Assembly: GCA_900541875.1 (NCBI GenBank)
Contig: UQLF01000016.1
Coordinates: 1 to 42,212, forward strand
Source: an uncultured Collinsella sp.
GTDB lineage: Bacteria > Actinomycetota > Coriobacteriia > Coriobacteriales > Coriobacteriaceae
Length of the DNA stretch: 42,212 bases
Direction of reading: 5' to 3'
The position numbers were made by a program, and so were the translations under genes. How positions within the stretch are numbered: position 1 is the first letter of the stretch; every line of letters begins with the position of its first letter. The notes under the pieces are model-generated. The model was given only the letters and a program-made list of their open reading frames with translations. It was not told the DNA's origin and ran no database searches. Shown piece by piece: positions 34,273 through 42,080 of this stretch.

Positions 34273-35559
34273 CTATTTAAAGAATCCATCGTAATCATAC
34301 ATCTTGATCTGGCCTTCGAGCTTATCGCCCGTGTCGAGCACGACGCCGACCATGATGAGGATGGACGTGCCGCCAAATGCCTGGATCAGCTGGTTACCCG
34401 TAAAGGAGAAGATGATCGAAGGCACGATGGCGATGAGCGCCAAAAAGACAGCGCTGGGAAGCGTGATCTTGTTGAGCGCGTTCTTGATGTAGGCCGCGGT
34501 AGCCCTACCCGGACGCACGCCCGGAATAAAGCCGCCCTGCTTCTTAAGGTTGTCGGCCGTATCATCGGGGTTGAACACCATGGAGGTGTAGAAGTACGCG
34601 AAAAACACGATGAGGACAACGTTAAGCACCCAGTTGAGCCAGCCGCGCGAAAGCGCAGAGGCAACTGCCTGGATCCAGCCGATGCCGGGGAAGAACACGG
34701 CAATCTGAGCCGGGAAGTACAGCAGCGCCGAAGCGAAGATGATCGGCACGACACCCGCAGTGTTGACCTTGATGGGCAGGTAGGTGGTCTGGCCACCCAT
34801 CATGCGACGGCCCACGACGCGCTTAGCGTAGGAGACCGGGATGCGGCGCTGGCCGCGCTCAAGGAAAACAATCAGCGGGATAACCAGCAGGATGATGGCG
34901 CAGATGATCACCATGGTGATGATGCCACCGGCATTACCCTCGGTGCTGGAGAAGATGGCCTGCGGGAGACCGGCCATGATGTTCGCGAAGATGATCAGCG
35001 ACATGCCATTGCCGATACCGCGCTGGGTGATGAGCTCACCAATCCACATGATCAGCATGGCGCCCGCGGTGAGCGTACCGACGATCATGAGGTCGAAGAT
35101 GATCTCGGGAGCGCCGGCGCCATTGAAGCTGATGCCGAAGCTCTTAAAGAGGAAGAGGTAACCCACGGAGTTGAGGATTGCCAGAGCCAGGGTGAGGTAA
35201 CGCGAATACTGCGTAATCTTGGTCTGACCGACCTCGCCCTCGCGGGCAAGCTCATGCAGGGAAGGCACGACGGCCTGGAGCATCTGGAGGATGATCGAGC
35301 TGGTGATGTAAGGCATGATGCCCAGCGAAAACACCGACACATAGCTCAACGCGCCGCCAGAGAAAAGATTCAGGAGGGCCATAGCACCTGCGGCGACCGA
35401 ATTGTTATCGGTCGAGAAAAGGCCCAGCATCCCCTGGAAGGGAATGCCGGGCACAGGAACGTGCGCACCAATGCGGTACACGACGAGCATAGCTATGGTA
35501 AAAAGAATCTTTTCGCGCAATTCTTTGATGCGGAAAGCATTCTTAAGACCATTTAGCAC
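34273..35559 (-). CDS. secY: Preprotein translocase subunit SecY
   Basis: The 428-residue channel protein has ten predicted transmembrane helices. The N-terminus LNGLKNAFRIKELREKILF precedes helix 1, the plug region GGALSYVSVFSLGIMPYI is conserved, and the cytosolic loop before helix 9 ends in SRGW-type basic residues. It forms the export pore driven by SecA. Start codon is GTG at 35559, overlapping the last seven bases of rplO. Confidence 0.97.
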   Translation of the reverse strand: MLNGLKNAFRIKELREKILFTIAMLVVYRIGAHVPVPGIPFQGMLGLFSTDNNSVAAGAMALLNLFSGGALSYVSVFSLGIMPYITSSIILQMLQAVVPSLHELAREGEVGQTKITQYSRYLTLALAILNSVGYLFLFKSFGISFNGAGAPEIIFDLMIVGTLTAGAMLIMWIGELITQRGIGNGMSLIIFANIMAGLPQAIFSSTEGNAGGIITMVIICAIILLVIPLIVFLERGQRRIPVSYAKRVVGRRMMGGQTTYLPIKVNTAGVVPIIFASALLYFPAQIAVFFPGIGWIQAVASALSRGWLNWVLNVVLIVFFAYFYTSMVFNPDDTADNLKKQGGFIPGVRPGRATAAYIKNALNKITLPSAVFLALIAIVPSIIFSFTGNQLIQAFGGTSILIMVGVVLDTGDKLEGQIKMYDYDGFFK

Positions 35560-36002
35560 GGCAGCTCGACCTTTCCGCCGGCGGCCTCGATCTTGGCCTG
35601 CGCAGAAGCGCTGACCTTGTCGACCTTGACCGTGAACTTCTTGGTGAGCTCACCATTGCCGAGCACCTTGACGGGCTCGAACTCGCTCTTGGTGATGCGA
35701 GCGGCCTTAAGAGCGGCACCGTCGATCACAGCGCCGTCCTCGAACTTGCGCTCGAGACGCTCAACGTTAACAGCGGTGTACTCGATACGACGGGGGTTGC
35801 GGAAGCCCGGAAGCTTGGGCAGGCGCATAGCCAGCGGAGTCTGACCACCCTCGAAGCCGGCACCCTTGGTGCCGCCAGAGCGGGAACCCTGGCCCTTCTG
35901 GCCGCGGCCAGAAGTGGTGCCGTGACCCGAAGAATTGCCACGGCCGACGCGCTTGCGGTTCTTGGTGGAACCGGGCGCGGGAGTAAGATCGTGAAGCTGC
36001 AT
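35553..36002 (-). CDS. rplO: 50S ribosomal protein L15
   Basis: This 149-residue L15 has the Gly/Arg-rich N-terminus (RKRVGRGNSSGHGTTSGRGQ) that threads into 23S rRNA and a globular C-terminal half. It is four bases from rpmD and overlaps secY. Confidence 0.97.
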   Translation of the reverse strand: MQLHDLTPAPGSTKNRKRVGRGNSSGHGTTSGRGQKGQGSRSGGTKGAGFEGGQTPLAMRLPKLPGFRNPRRIEYTAVNVERLERKFEDGAVIDGAALKAARITKSEFEPVKVLGNGELTKKFTVKVDKVSASAQAKIEAAGGKVELPC

Positions 36003-36005
36003 TTG

Positions 36006-36188
36006 CTACTCCTCTACAATCTCGACAAGGTGCTTGACCTTGAAGATCATGCCGCGGACGGACTCGTTGTCAGCAATCTCGCGAACCTCGCGGATCCTGT
36101 GGAGACCGAGGGCACGGACAGTACGGACCTGGTCCTGCTTGCAACCGTTGGTGCTGCGGACCTGCTTGATCTTGATGGTGTCAGCCAT
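36006..36188 (-). CDS. rpmD: 50S ribosomal protein L30
   Basis: This 60-residue L30 (IKIKQVRSTNGCKQDQVRTV, RALGLHRIREVREIADNES) sits two bases after rpsE and before rplO, the standard place. Length is normal. Confidence 0.97.
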   Translation of the reverse strand: MADTIKIKQVRSTNGCKQDQVRTVRALGLHRIREVREIADNESVRGMIFKVKHLVEIVEE

Positions 36189-36190
36189 GC

Positions 36191-36715
36191 TTAGTTCTCC
36201 TTACCGACGAACATCTCGGAGACCGTCAGGCCACGGCGAGCCGCGACGTCCTCAGGGCTGGAGAGCTCCTTGAGGCCCTCGACGGCAGCCTTGATGATGT
36301 TGAGGCCGTTGTCGGTACCGAGGGACTTGGACAGGACGTTCTTGATGCCAGCAAGCTCGAAGAGGGGACGCACAGCGCCGCCGGCGATAACGCCGGTACC
36401 CTCGACAGCGGGCTTGATGATGATGCGGCCGGCACCAAAGTGACCGAGAACCTCGTGCGGAATGGTGCCCTGATCGGTCACCGGCACGTGGAACATGTTC
36501 TTCTTGGCATCGAGAGACGCCTTGGAGATGGCCATGGGGACCTCAGCGGACTTGCCCATGCCAACGCCGACGTTGCCCTTGCCGTCGCCAACGACGACGA
36601 GAGCGACGAGGCTCATGCGACGACCACCCTTGACAGTCTTCGACACGCGGTTGATGTAAACGACGCGCTCCTCGAACTCGGAGGCCTCGCGCTGCTGCTT
36701 CTGATTACGAGCCAT
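36191..36715 (-). CDS. rpsE: 30S ribosomal protein S5
   Basis: This 174-residue S5 has the double-stranded-RNA-binding domain (FEERVVYINRVSKTVKGGRR) and the C-terminal fold (GIKNVLSKSLGTDNGLNIIK). It acts in decoding fidelity and mRNA unwinding at the entry tunnel. It starts 14 bases downstream of rplR. Confidence 0.97.
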   Translation of the reverse strand: MARNQKQQREASEFEERVVYINRVSKTVKGGRRMSLVALVVVGDGKGNVGVGMGKSAEVPMAISKASLDAKKNMFHVPVTDQGTIPHEVLGHFGAGRIIIKPAVEGTGVIAGGAVRPLFELAGIKNVLSKSLGTDNGLNIIKAAVEGLKELSSPEDVAARRGLTVSEMFVGKEN

Positions 36716-36729
36716 GTGCTACATACCTC

Positions 36730-37098
36730 CTAGAACTCGAGACCGGCGGCACGAGCACCGTCGGCGAGGGCCTTGACGCGGCCATGGTAGATACGGCCAC
36801 CGCGATCGAAGGCGACCTTGGTGATGCCGGCCTCGATGGCGCGCTTGCCAACGAGCTGACCGACCTTCTCCGCAGCCTCCTTGTTCGAGGTGTGGGTGCC
36901 CTTGAACTCGGCCTCGAGGGTCGAGGCAGAGACGAGCGTCAGGCTGGAGCCCTTGCTGTCGTCGATGATCTGGGCATAGATGTTGGCGTTAGTACGGGTC
37001 ACGCGAAGACGCGGACGCTCGGAGGTACCCGAGACCTTGCCGCGAACACGACGCTGACGACGCTTGAGGCCTTCCAGCTTCGCCTTATGCTTGTTCAT
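36730..37098 (-). CDS. rplR: 50S ribosomal protein L18
   Basis: This 122-residue L18 binds 5S rRNA: basic N-terminus KLEGLKRRQRRVRGKVSGTS, core RPRLRVTRTNANIYAQIIDD, and C-terminal AFDRGGRIYHGRVKALADGA. It is preceded by a 75-base gap containing a hairpin. Confidence 0.97.
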   Translation of the reverse strand: MNKHKAKLEGLKRRQRRVRGKVSGTSERPRLRVTRTNANIYAQIIDDSKGSSLTLVSASTLEAEFKGTHTSNKEAAEKVGQLVGKRAIEAGITKVAFDRGGRIYHGRVKALADGARAAGLEF

Positions 37099-37126
37099 AC
37101 GTAAACTCCTAAAAAGGTTGATCTTG

Positions 37127-37148
37127 CCAGCACCTGACGGGGTGCTGG
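37127..37148 (-). other. Intra-operon hairpin between rplF and rplR
   Basis: CCAGCACC (37127-37134) and GGTGCTGG (37141-37148) form a perfect 8-bp stem. TTTTT appears only about 13 bases downstream, too far for a classical terminator. It may slow RNA decay or be an RNase processing site. Confidence 0.45.
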
Positions 37149-37173
37149 TCTTATGCGAGTGAGTCGGTTACGA

Positions 37174-37710
37174 CTACTTGGCGGCCTTACCCAGCTTGCG
37201 GCGGATGTGCTCGCCAACGTAGTGGATACCCTTGCCCTTGTAAGGCTCGGGAGGACGATGGCCGCGGATCTCAGCGGCGATCTGACCGACCTGCTGCTTG
37301 TTGATACCCTTGACGTTCACGTGGGTGTTGTCGGGAACCTCGAAGGTGATGCCCTCGGGAGCCTCGACGATCACGGGGTGCGAGAAGCCCAGGGAGAACT
37401 CGAGGTTCTTGCCCTTCTGCTGCACGCGGTAACCGACGCCGGCGAGCTCGAGCTTCTTCTCGAAGCCCTCGGAAACGCCAACAACCATGTTGTGGATGAG
37501 GGCGCGGGTGAGGCCGTGGCGGGCACGGGTCTCACGCTCGTCGTCGGGACGGGAAACGGTGAGGACGTTGTCCTCGACGTTGATAGCGAGCTTCTCAAAG
37601 ACATCGAGCTCGAGCTGGCCCTTGGGGCCCTTGACGACAACGTTGTTGCCGTTGACTGCCACTTCGACTCCGGCGGGAATCTGGACAGGCTTATTACCGA
37701 TACGAGACAC
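37174..37710 (-). CDS. rplF: 50S ribosomal protein L6
   Basis: This 178-residue L6 has two repeated domains, starting SRIGNKPVQIPAGVEVAVNG and ending RRPPEPYKGKGIHYVGE-type (here GHRPPEPYKGKGIHYVGEHI), near the factor-binding site. It starts with GTG, preceded by AAGGAGA. Confidence 0.97.
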   Translation of the reverse strand: MSRIGNKPVQIPAGVEVAVNGNNVVVKGPKGQLELDVFEKLAINVEDNVLTVSRPDDERETRARHGLTRALIHNMVVGVSEGFEKKLELAGVGYRVQQKGKNLEFSLGFSHPVIVEAPEGITFEVPDNTHVNVKGINKQQVGQIAAEIRGHRPPEPYKGKGIHYVGEHIRRKLGKAAK

Positions 37711-37743
37711 GGTGATCTCCTTTCCTTCTACCTACCGAGCGAA

Positions 37744-38142
37744 TTACCAGACGTAAGCGATGATCTCGCCGCCGACGTTGTGCTTGCGAGCATCGCGGTC
37801 GGTCATGACGCCATGGCTGGTGGAAATAATGGCGGTACCAAGGCCACCGCGGACGCGGGGCATGTCGGCAACGCCGGTGTACTTACGCAGGCCCGGCTTG
37901 GAAATGCGGCGGATGCCGTTGATGACCTTAGCCTTCTTGGGACCATACTTAAGCGTGATGTGCAGAGTCTTCTGGGGAACGGTGTCCTCGACATCGTAGC
38001 CCTCGATGTAGCCCTCCTCGTGCAGAACACGAGCGATCTCGACGAGCTTCTTGCTGCTCGGCATGGAGACCGTGGCCTTGTTCACAGAGTTAGCGTTACG
38101 GATGCGCGTAAGCATATCTGCGATCGGGTCTGTAAGGTTCAT
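37744..38142 (-). CDS. rpsH: 30S ribosomal protein S8
   Basis: This 132-residue S8 (NLTDPIADMLTRIRNANSVN; C-terminal GGLGTAIISTSHGVMTDRDA) binds the central 16S domain and in many bacteria represses the spc operon. It is separated from rpsN by 119 bases with only a minor GCCG/CGGC hairpin. Confidence 0.97.
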   Translation of the reverse strand: MNLTDPIADMLTRIRNANSVNKATVSMPSSKKLVEIARVLHEEGYIEGYDVEDTVPQKTLHITLKYGPKKAKVINGIRRISKPGLRKYTGVADMPRVRGGLGTAIISTSHGVMTDRDARKHNVGGEIIAYVW

Positions 38143-38261
38143 ACAGATTCTCCTTCGTTCTTGATGAACACGTGCTCTTGGTTCTTCGCCGCCCTTAACG
38201 GCAAAGCCTTTTTAGCGCGTTTTCCCTGTTCCAAACTGATGCTTGAAACGCTGGTAGTGAC

Positions 38262-38447
38262 TTACCAGCTGGCCTTCTTAACGCCGGGAAGCTCGCCCTT
38301 GAGTGCAAGCTCGCGGAAGCAGACACGGCACAGGCCGAACTTGCGGTACACAGAGTGCGGACGGCCGCAGCGCTGGCAGCGCGTGTACTCACGAGTAGAG
38401 AACTTCTGCTTGCGATTGCACTTGACGATCATCGATGTCTTAGCCAC
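38262..38447 (-). CDS. rpsN: 30S ribosomal protein S14, zinc type
   Basis: The 61-residue short S14 (type Z) keeps the four zinc cysteines in CQRCGRPHSVYRKFGLCRVC. The zinc form is the usual one in Gram-positive spc operons; a zinc-free paralogue, if any, is elsewhere. Start is GTG with AGGAGG six bases upstream. Confidence 0.97.
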   Translation of the reverse strand: MAKTSMIVKCNRKQKFSTREYTRCQRCGRPHSVYRKFGLCRVCFRELALKGELPGVKKASW

Positions 38448-38481
38448 TTATATCCTCCTCACATAGAGTATTGTTCGCCCC

Positions 38482-38521
38482 AAGCGCCGCCCCCTTGTGG
38501 GAACGGCGCTTATAGGGCAGG
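38482..38521 (-). other. Intra-operon hairpin between rplE and rpsN
   Basis: AAGCGCCG (38482-38489) pairs with CGGCGCTT (38514-38521) in the 79-base gap. No U-tract follows on the minus strand, so it is not an evident terminator. Confidence 0.45.
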
Positions 38522-38526
38522 TGAAC

Positions 38527-39084
38527 CTATTTCTTGAACGGGAAACCGAAGGCGTCCAGAAGGGCCTTGGCCTCCTCATCGGTGTTGGCGGTGGTCACGA
38601 AAGTGATGTCCATACCACGCTGGTGATCGACGGAGTCGAAGTCGATCTCGGGGAAGATGAGCTGCTCGGTGACGCCCATGGAGAAGTTACCACGGCCGTC
38701 GAAGCTCTTGGCGGAGATGCCACGGAAGTCGCGGATACGGGGGATCGCAACGGAGGTCAGACGATCGAAGAACTCCCACATACGGTCGCCACGCAGGGTA
38801 ACCTTGCAGCCGATCGGCATACCGGCGCGCAGGCGGAAGGTAGCGATGGACTTGCGGGCACGGGTAATCATCGGCTGCTGGCCGGTGATGGCGCGCAGGT
38901 CGCGCACGGCACCGTCGATGGCCTTGGAATCGGTAGCGGCCTCGCCGACACCCATGTTCACGACGATCTTCTCAAACTTGGGGATCATCATGACGTTCTC
39001 GTACTGGAACTTGTCCTGAAGCTGCTGCTTGACCTCGTTGTTGTACTTGGTCTTCAGACGCGGCACATACTTCTCTTCTGCCAT
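38527..39084 (-). CDS. rplE: 50S ribosomal protein L5
   Basis: This 185-residue L5 (PKFEKIVVNMGVGEAATDSK, ITRARKSIATFRLRAGMPIG, EIDFDSVDHQRGMDITFVTT) binds 5S rRNA and contacts the P-site tRNA. ATG follows AGAAGGAG. In almost all bacteria rplX (L24) is immediately upstream; here no frame upstream resembles L24, and the next gene (xdhC-like) begins 311 bases away. L5 is thus the first gene of the operon as found here, with a candidate promoter at 39222-39250. Confidence 0.97.
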   Translation of the reverse strand: MAEEKYVPRLKTKYNNEVKQQLQDKFQYENVMMIPKFEKIVVNMGVGEAATDSKAIDGAVRDLRAITGQQPMITRARKSIATFRLRAGMPIGCKVTLRGDRMWEFFDRLTSVAIPRIRDFRGISAKSFDGRGNFSMGVTEQLIFPEIDFDSVDHQRGMDITFVTTANTDEEAKALLDAFGFPFKK

Positions 39085-39221
39085 TGTTCACTCCTTCTTG
39101 GGGTTTTAAGCACGGGGCGTGGCCACGATGGGTTGTCCTCGTGCCTCCTGGCTGCATCCGCGCCGCTCATGGCATTTCGCGGTTTGGACTCGACGCAGCA
39201 GGAGCCGACAAAACAATCGGT

Positions 39222-39250
39222 ACTATACGCGCATCGGGAGCGTATTTCCA
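39222..39250 (-). promoter_or_regulatory. Candidate promoter of the rplE-rplQ operon
   Basis: On the minus strand TGGAAA (39250-39245) is followed after exactly 17 bases by TATAGT (39227-39222), 4/6 and 5/6 matches to the sigma-70 consensus. The leader to rplE would be about 130 bases. It supports the idea that rplE is a genuine operon head in this genome. Confidence 0.5.
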
Positions 39251-39311
39251 GAAAAACCTCGTCTGCCTGCACAACTCCACAACTCCCCCGCACAAATGGG
39301 TCCCAAAAAGC

Positions 39312-39378
39312 AGTTGCGGTGAAATAGGGACTGTTTGACAGCTTAACTGGCTTAAACAGTCCGTATTTCACCGCAACT
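39312..39378. repeat. Palindromic intergenic repeat, family A copy 2
   Basis: Arms 39312-39336 (AGTTGCGGTGAAATAGGGAC...) and 39354-39378 are complementary with one mismatch, with a 17-base loop. It is the partner of 247-312, with the same arm sequence and core GGGACTGTT, and lies in the 311-base gap between the xdhC-like gene and rplE. Confidence 0.8.
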
Positions 39379-39395
39379 TATTGGTGGGGATGCGA

Positions 39396-40439
39396 TTAGC
39401 GCTTGCGGGGGACGAGCTTGGTGCGGCGCAGGTGAATCATCTCGGCGGCGATGGAGATAGCGATCTCCTCGGGATCCTCGGCCTCGATGGCAACGCCGAT
39501 CGGCAAGTGCAGCCCGTCGATCTGGTCCTGCGTGAAGCCCTCCTGCTCCAAGCGGGCGCGCACAAAGGCCGTCTTGCGACGCGAGCCCAAGCAGCCCAGA
39601 TAGGCGGGTTTGGCACGCATGGCCTGAATCACCACGTCGATATCGGACTTGTGACCCGCCGTGGCGACGACCACCAGGTCGCGCGGGCCGATGGGGCACT
39701 GCTTGCTCAGGCTCTTGTAGTCGACCAGACGACGGTCGTAGACACCGGGCACCCAATCGGGGGTCAGCGTGCCGGGGCGGTCGTCGCACGCCACGACGGC
39801 AAAGCCCGCCGCGGTGAGCACGCGCGCCGTCGCGGCGCCCACGTGTCCGCAGCCAAAGATGTAGGTCAGGCCCTCGGGGCAGAGCGTCTCGATGTGCGCG
39901 GGAGGAATCTCAGAGGCCGCGTTGGTGTAGGTGACCTTACTCCCCTCCTCCACCAGCGAAAGCCCGGGGCAGCCCGCAATGGTGCGGCGCGATTCCTCGC
40001 CATGGTATTCAGCAGCATCGCTTTCGAGCGCGCTTGCGATAAACGGCTCAAAGTCGATGACGAAGTCGCCGATGCGTCGATACGCCAAGACGTCGGCAAT
40101 TTCCTGGAACAACGGTGCCTTGGTCGCGTCCAGGTGCAGATAGCACAGGCAGATGGCTCCGCCGCAGATCATGCCGGTATCGGAGTTCTCGCCGCCCATG
40201 GTGTAGCGGACCAGACGCGACTGTCCCGCGCTCAGGAGTTCGCGCGCCTCATCCAGCGCAAAGAGCTCAATCTTGCCGCCGCCGATAGTGCCCGCCTGGC
40301 CACCGTCAGCAAAGACGGCCATCCAGGCGCCCACGCCGCGCGGCGACGACCCCGCCGTGCCGGCCACGACCACGAGCTCGCACGTCTCGCCAGCACGCAG
40401 GGCGGCAAGCGCAGCATTCACCACATCGAGCTTTTCCAT
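39396..40439 (-). CDS. XdhC/CoxI family molybdenum hydroxylase maturation factor
   Basis: The 347-residue protein has the XdhC N-terminal domain (VVVAGTAGSSPRGVGAWMAV, then TIGGGKIE) and a C-terminal Rossmann fold (LTYIFGCGHVGAATARVLTA, LVVVATAGHKSD, YLGCLGSRRK). XdhC proteins sulfurate and deliver the molybdenum cofactor to xanthine dehydrogenase-type enzymes. ATG follows AGGA at seven bases, and the gene begins eight bases after yqeB. With YqeB and YqeC this points to a selenium-dependent hydroxylase, which is not in this window. Confidence 0.9.
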   Translation of the reverse strand: MEKLDVVNAALAALRAGETCELVVVAGTAGSSPRGVGAWMAVFADGGQAGTIGGGKIELFALDEARELLSAGQSRLVRYTMGGENSDTGMICGGAICLCYLHLDATKAPLFQEIADVLAYRRIGDFVIDFEPFIASALESDAAEYHGEESRRTIAGCPGLSLVEEGSKVTYTNAASEIPPAHIETLCPEGLTYIFGCGHVGAATARVLTAAGFAVVACDDRPGTLTPDWVPGVYDRRLVDYKSLSKQCPIGPRDLVVVATAGHKSDIDVVIQAMRAKPAYLGCLGSRRKTAFVRARLEQEGFTQDQIDGLHLPIGVAIEAEDPEEIAISIAAEMIHLRRTKLVPRKR

Positions 40440-40448
40440 TACAATTTC

Positions 40449-41243
40449 CTATCCCTGGAATACACCGGTAAGCATGGCGAGTGCCTCGAGCACACCGCCG
40501 CCGACCGACGTCGCCTTGTCCGAAATGTAGTTGATATAGCTGGCATCGCCGCGCGGATCGACATCGGCGCATTTAAAGCCCTCAGTCACCTGCACGCCGT
40601 TCGCCAAAAGCCCGCGCAGACAGCCATCGATCTGCGTGCACATGGGCGAATCGCCCGCGTAGCCAATCACGTCTCCGGCGCTCACGATGTCGCCGATCGC
40701 GCGGTCGGACCGAAACACGCCGGCGGCGGGGCTGTGGATAACACGCTCCCTGCCATAGCCGGCGATAATGCCCGGCACGCCCGTGTTGGGCTGGGGCGAA
40801 CCTTGGGTAATGACACGGCCGAGAAAATGCCCGCGCATGGTCTCGACCACGGCGTCGCAGTCAACCGGCGCGGTAAAGCCCGGCCCCACGGCGATGACGG
40901 CAGGAGCCATGTCGCGCGTGGTGCCCAGATTGCGCTTGGCCAGAATCGCGTCTACCACAGCCGCGGGCTTAAGCTCGCCGACCATCTGTGCCTGGGGGTC
41001 CACCACCACGGCGACATCCCCCGCCTCGGTAATCGCAAGCGCCTCAGCCGGCGACTGTGCCAAGCGAGCGCGAATGCCCTCGACCTCGACCTCGCCCAAG
41101 CGAATGGCCTCGCAAAAACTGATCGTGCGACGGATGCACGTGGGGACCGCGATATCGGCCATGACGACCGACACGCCGGCGCGCACCAGACGAGCAGCCA
41201 CACCCGTGGCGATATCGCCGGCGCCGCGAACATAAACGAGCAT
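40449..41243 (-). CDS. yqeB: Selenium-dependent molybdenum hydroxylase system protein YqeB
   Basis: The 264-residue protein begins with a Rossmann-like VYVRGAGDIATGVAARLVRA. It matches the EF2563/YqeB family, including VIAVGPGFTAPVDCDAVVET and HSPAAGVFRSDRAIGDIVSA. The family co-occurs with SelD and labile-selenium molybdenum hydroxylases. Its biochemical role is not proven. It is co-transcribed with the xdhC-like gene and divergent from yqeC across a 102-base, partly AT-rich promoter region. Confidence 0.88.
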   Translation of the reverse strand: MLVYVRGAGDIATGVAARLVRAGVSVVMADIAVPTCIRRTISFCEAIRLGEVEVEGIRARLAQSPAEALAITEAGDVAVVVDPQAQMVGELKPAAVVDAILAKRNLGTTRDMAPAVIAVGPGFTAPVDCDAVVETMRGHFLGRVITQGSPQPNTGVPGIIAGYGRERVIHSPAAGVFRSDRAIGDIVSAGDVIGYAGDSPMCTQIDGCLRGLLANGVQVTEGFKCADVDPRGDASYINYISDKATSVGGGVLEALAMLTGVFQG

Positions 41244-41345
41244 TCCCGGGACACCTCCCTGTGCTACGGTTTGAGCAGAGCAAATGCGGTTCGACCGCTA
41301 CTCTGATGATTATTTATTATCACAGTATTATACGGCGGTGAACAG

Positions 41346-42080
41346 ATGGAAACGGTTAGCGGCAATCTTGCCTCGGCGCTCAGGATCAAGCCGGGCATTA
41401 CCGCGATTATCGGCAGCGGTGGCAAGTCGACCTTGCTAAAGACGCTCGGCCTTGAGCTTATGCGCGCTGGCGGCCGCGCGCTCCTCTGCACCACCACGCA
41501 TATGTTCCCCGTCGCCGGCGTGCCGTGGGACGGGTCGAGCCGTCGCCTGGACGCCGCGCCTTGGAAGCCGGGCGCCTCGCATGTCCCCGGTTGCACCTGC
41601 GAGGCATGCGCGGGCATGAGCCGCGGAAGTATCTGCCAGGCGGGTGTTTTGGACCCGGAGACGGGCAAGCTCTCCTCCCCTGCCGAGCCGCTCGACCAGC
41701 TGGCGCAGCGCTTTGACTACGTCCTGGCCGAGGCGGACGGCAGCAAGCGGCTCCCGCTCAAGGCCCACGCCCCGTGGGAGCCGGTCGTTCCCGCCGGCAC
41801 GGCCAACGTCATCTGGCTCGTCGGCGCCTCGGGGCTCGGCAAGCCCATCAACGAAGCCGTCCACCGCCCCGAGCTCTTTTGCGAGCGTTGCGGCTGCGAG
41901 CTCACCGACATCGCCACGCCCGAGCGCGTCGCCCAGGTGCTCAATTCCGAGATGCAGGCGCTGGGACTCAGCACCGCACGCGTCATGCTCAACCAAGTCG
42001 ACACGCTCAGCGACCCCACGATGGCCGACCGCTTCGAGGCGGCCCTCGACCACCCCATCGTCGCCACCATCCTCAAATAG
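41346..42080 (+). CDS. yqeC: Selenium-dependent hydroxylase accessory protein YqeC
   Basis: The 244-residue P-loop protein has the nucleotide-binding GSGGKST at residues 23-29, LAEADGSKRLPLKAHAPWEP as a conserved YqeC segment, and VMLNQVD as a GTPase-like NxxD element. Two cysteine clusters (CTCEAC near residue 83, CERCGC near 180) could bind metal. It is thought to assist maturation of selenium-dependent molybdenum hydroxylases. Upstream GGTGA is a modest ribosome binding site. The gene ends ~130 bases before the contig edge, so its operon partners are lost. Confidence 0.88.
   Translation: METVSGNLASALRIKPGITAIIGSGGKSTLLKTLGLELMRAGGRALLCTTTHMFPVAGVPWDGSSRRLDAAPWKPGASHVPGCTCEACAGMSRGSICQAGVLDPETGKLSSPAEPLDQLAQRFDYVLAEADGSKRLPLKAHAPWEPVVPAGTANVIWLVGASGLGKPINEAVHRPELFCERCGCELTDIATPERVAQVLNSEMQALGLSTARVMLNQVDTLSDPTMADRFEAALDHPIVATILK

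Noticed and set aside
34171..35556. Plus-strand frame of 461 codons opposite secY and adk
   Set aside because: Highly charged His/Asp/Arg composition produced by reverse-reading hydrophobic secY codons; not a protein family.
39381..41306. Long plus-strand frame opposite xdhC-like and yqeB
   Set aside because: Same antisense shadow effect: both minus-strand genes are clearly real, and the frame has no family motif.
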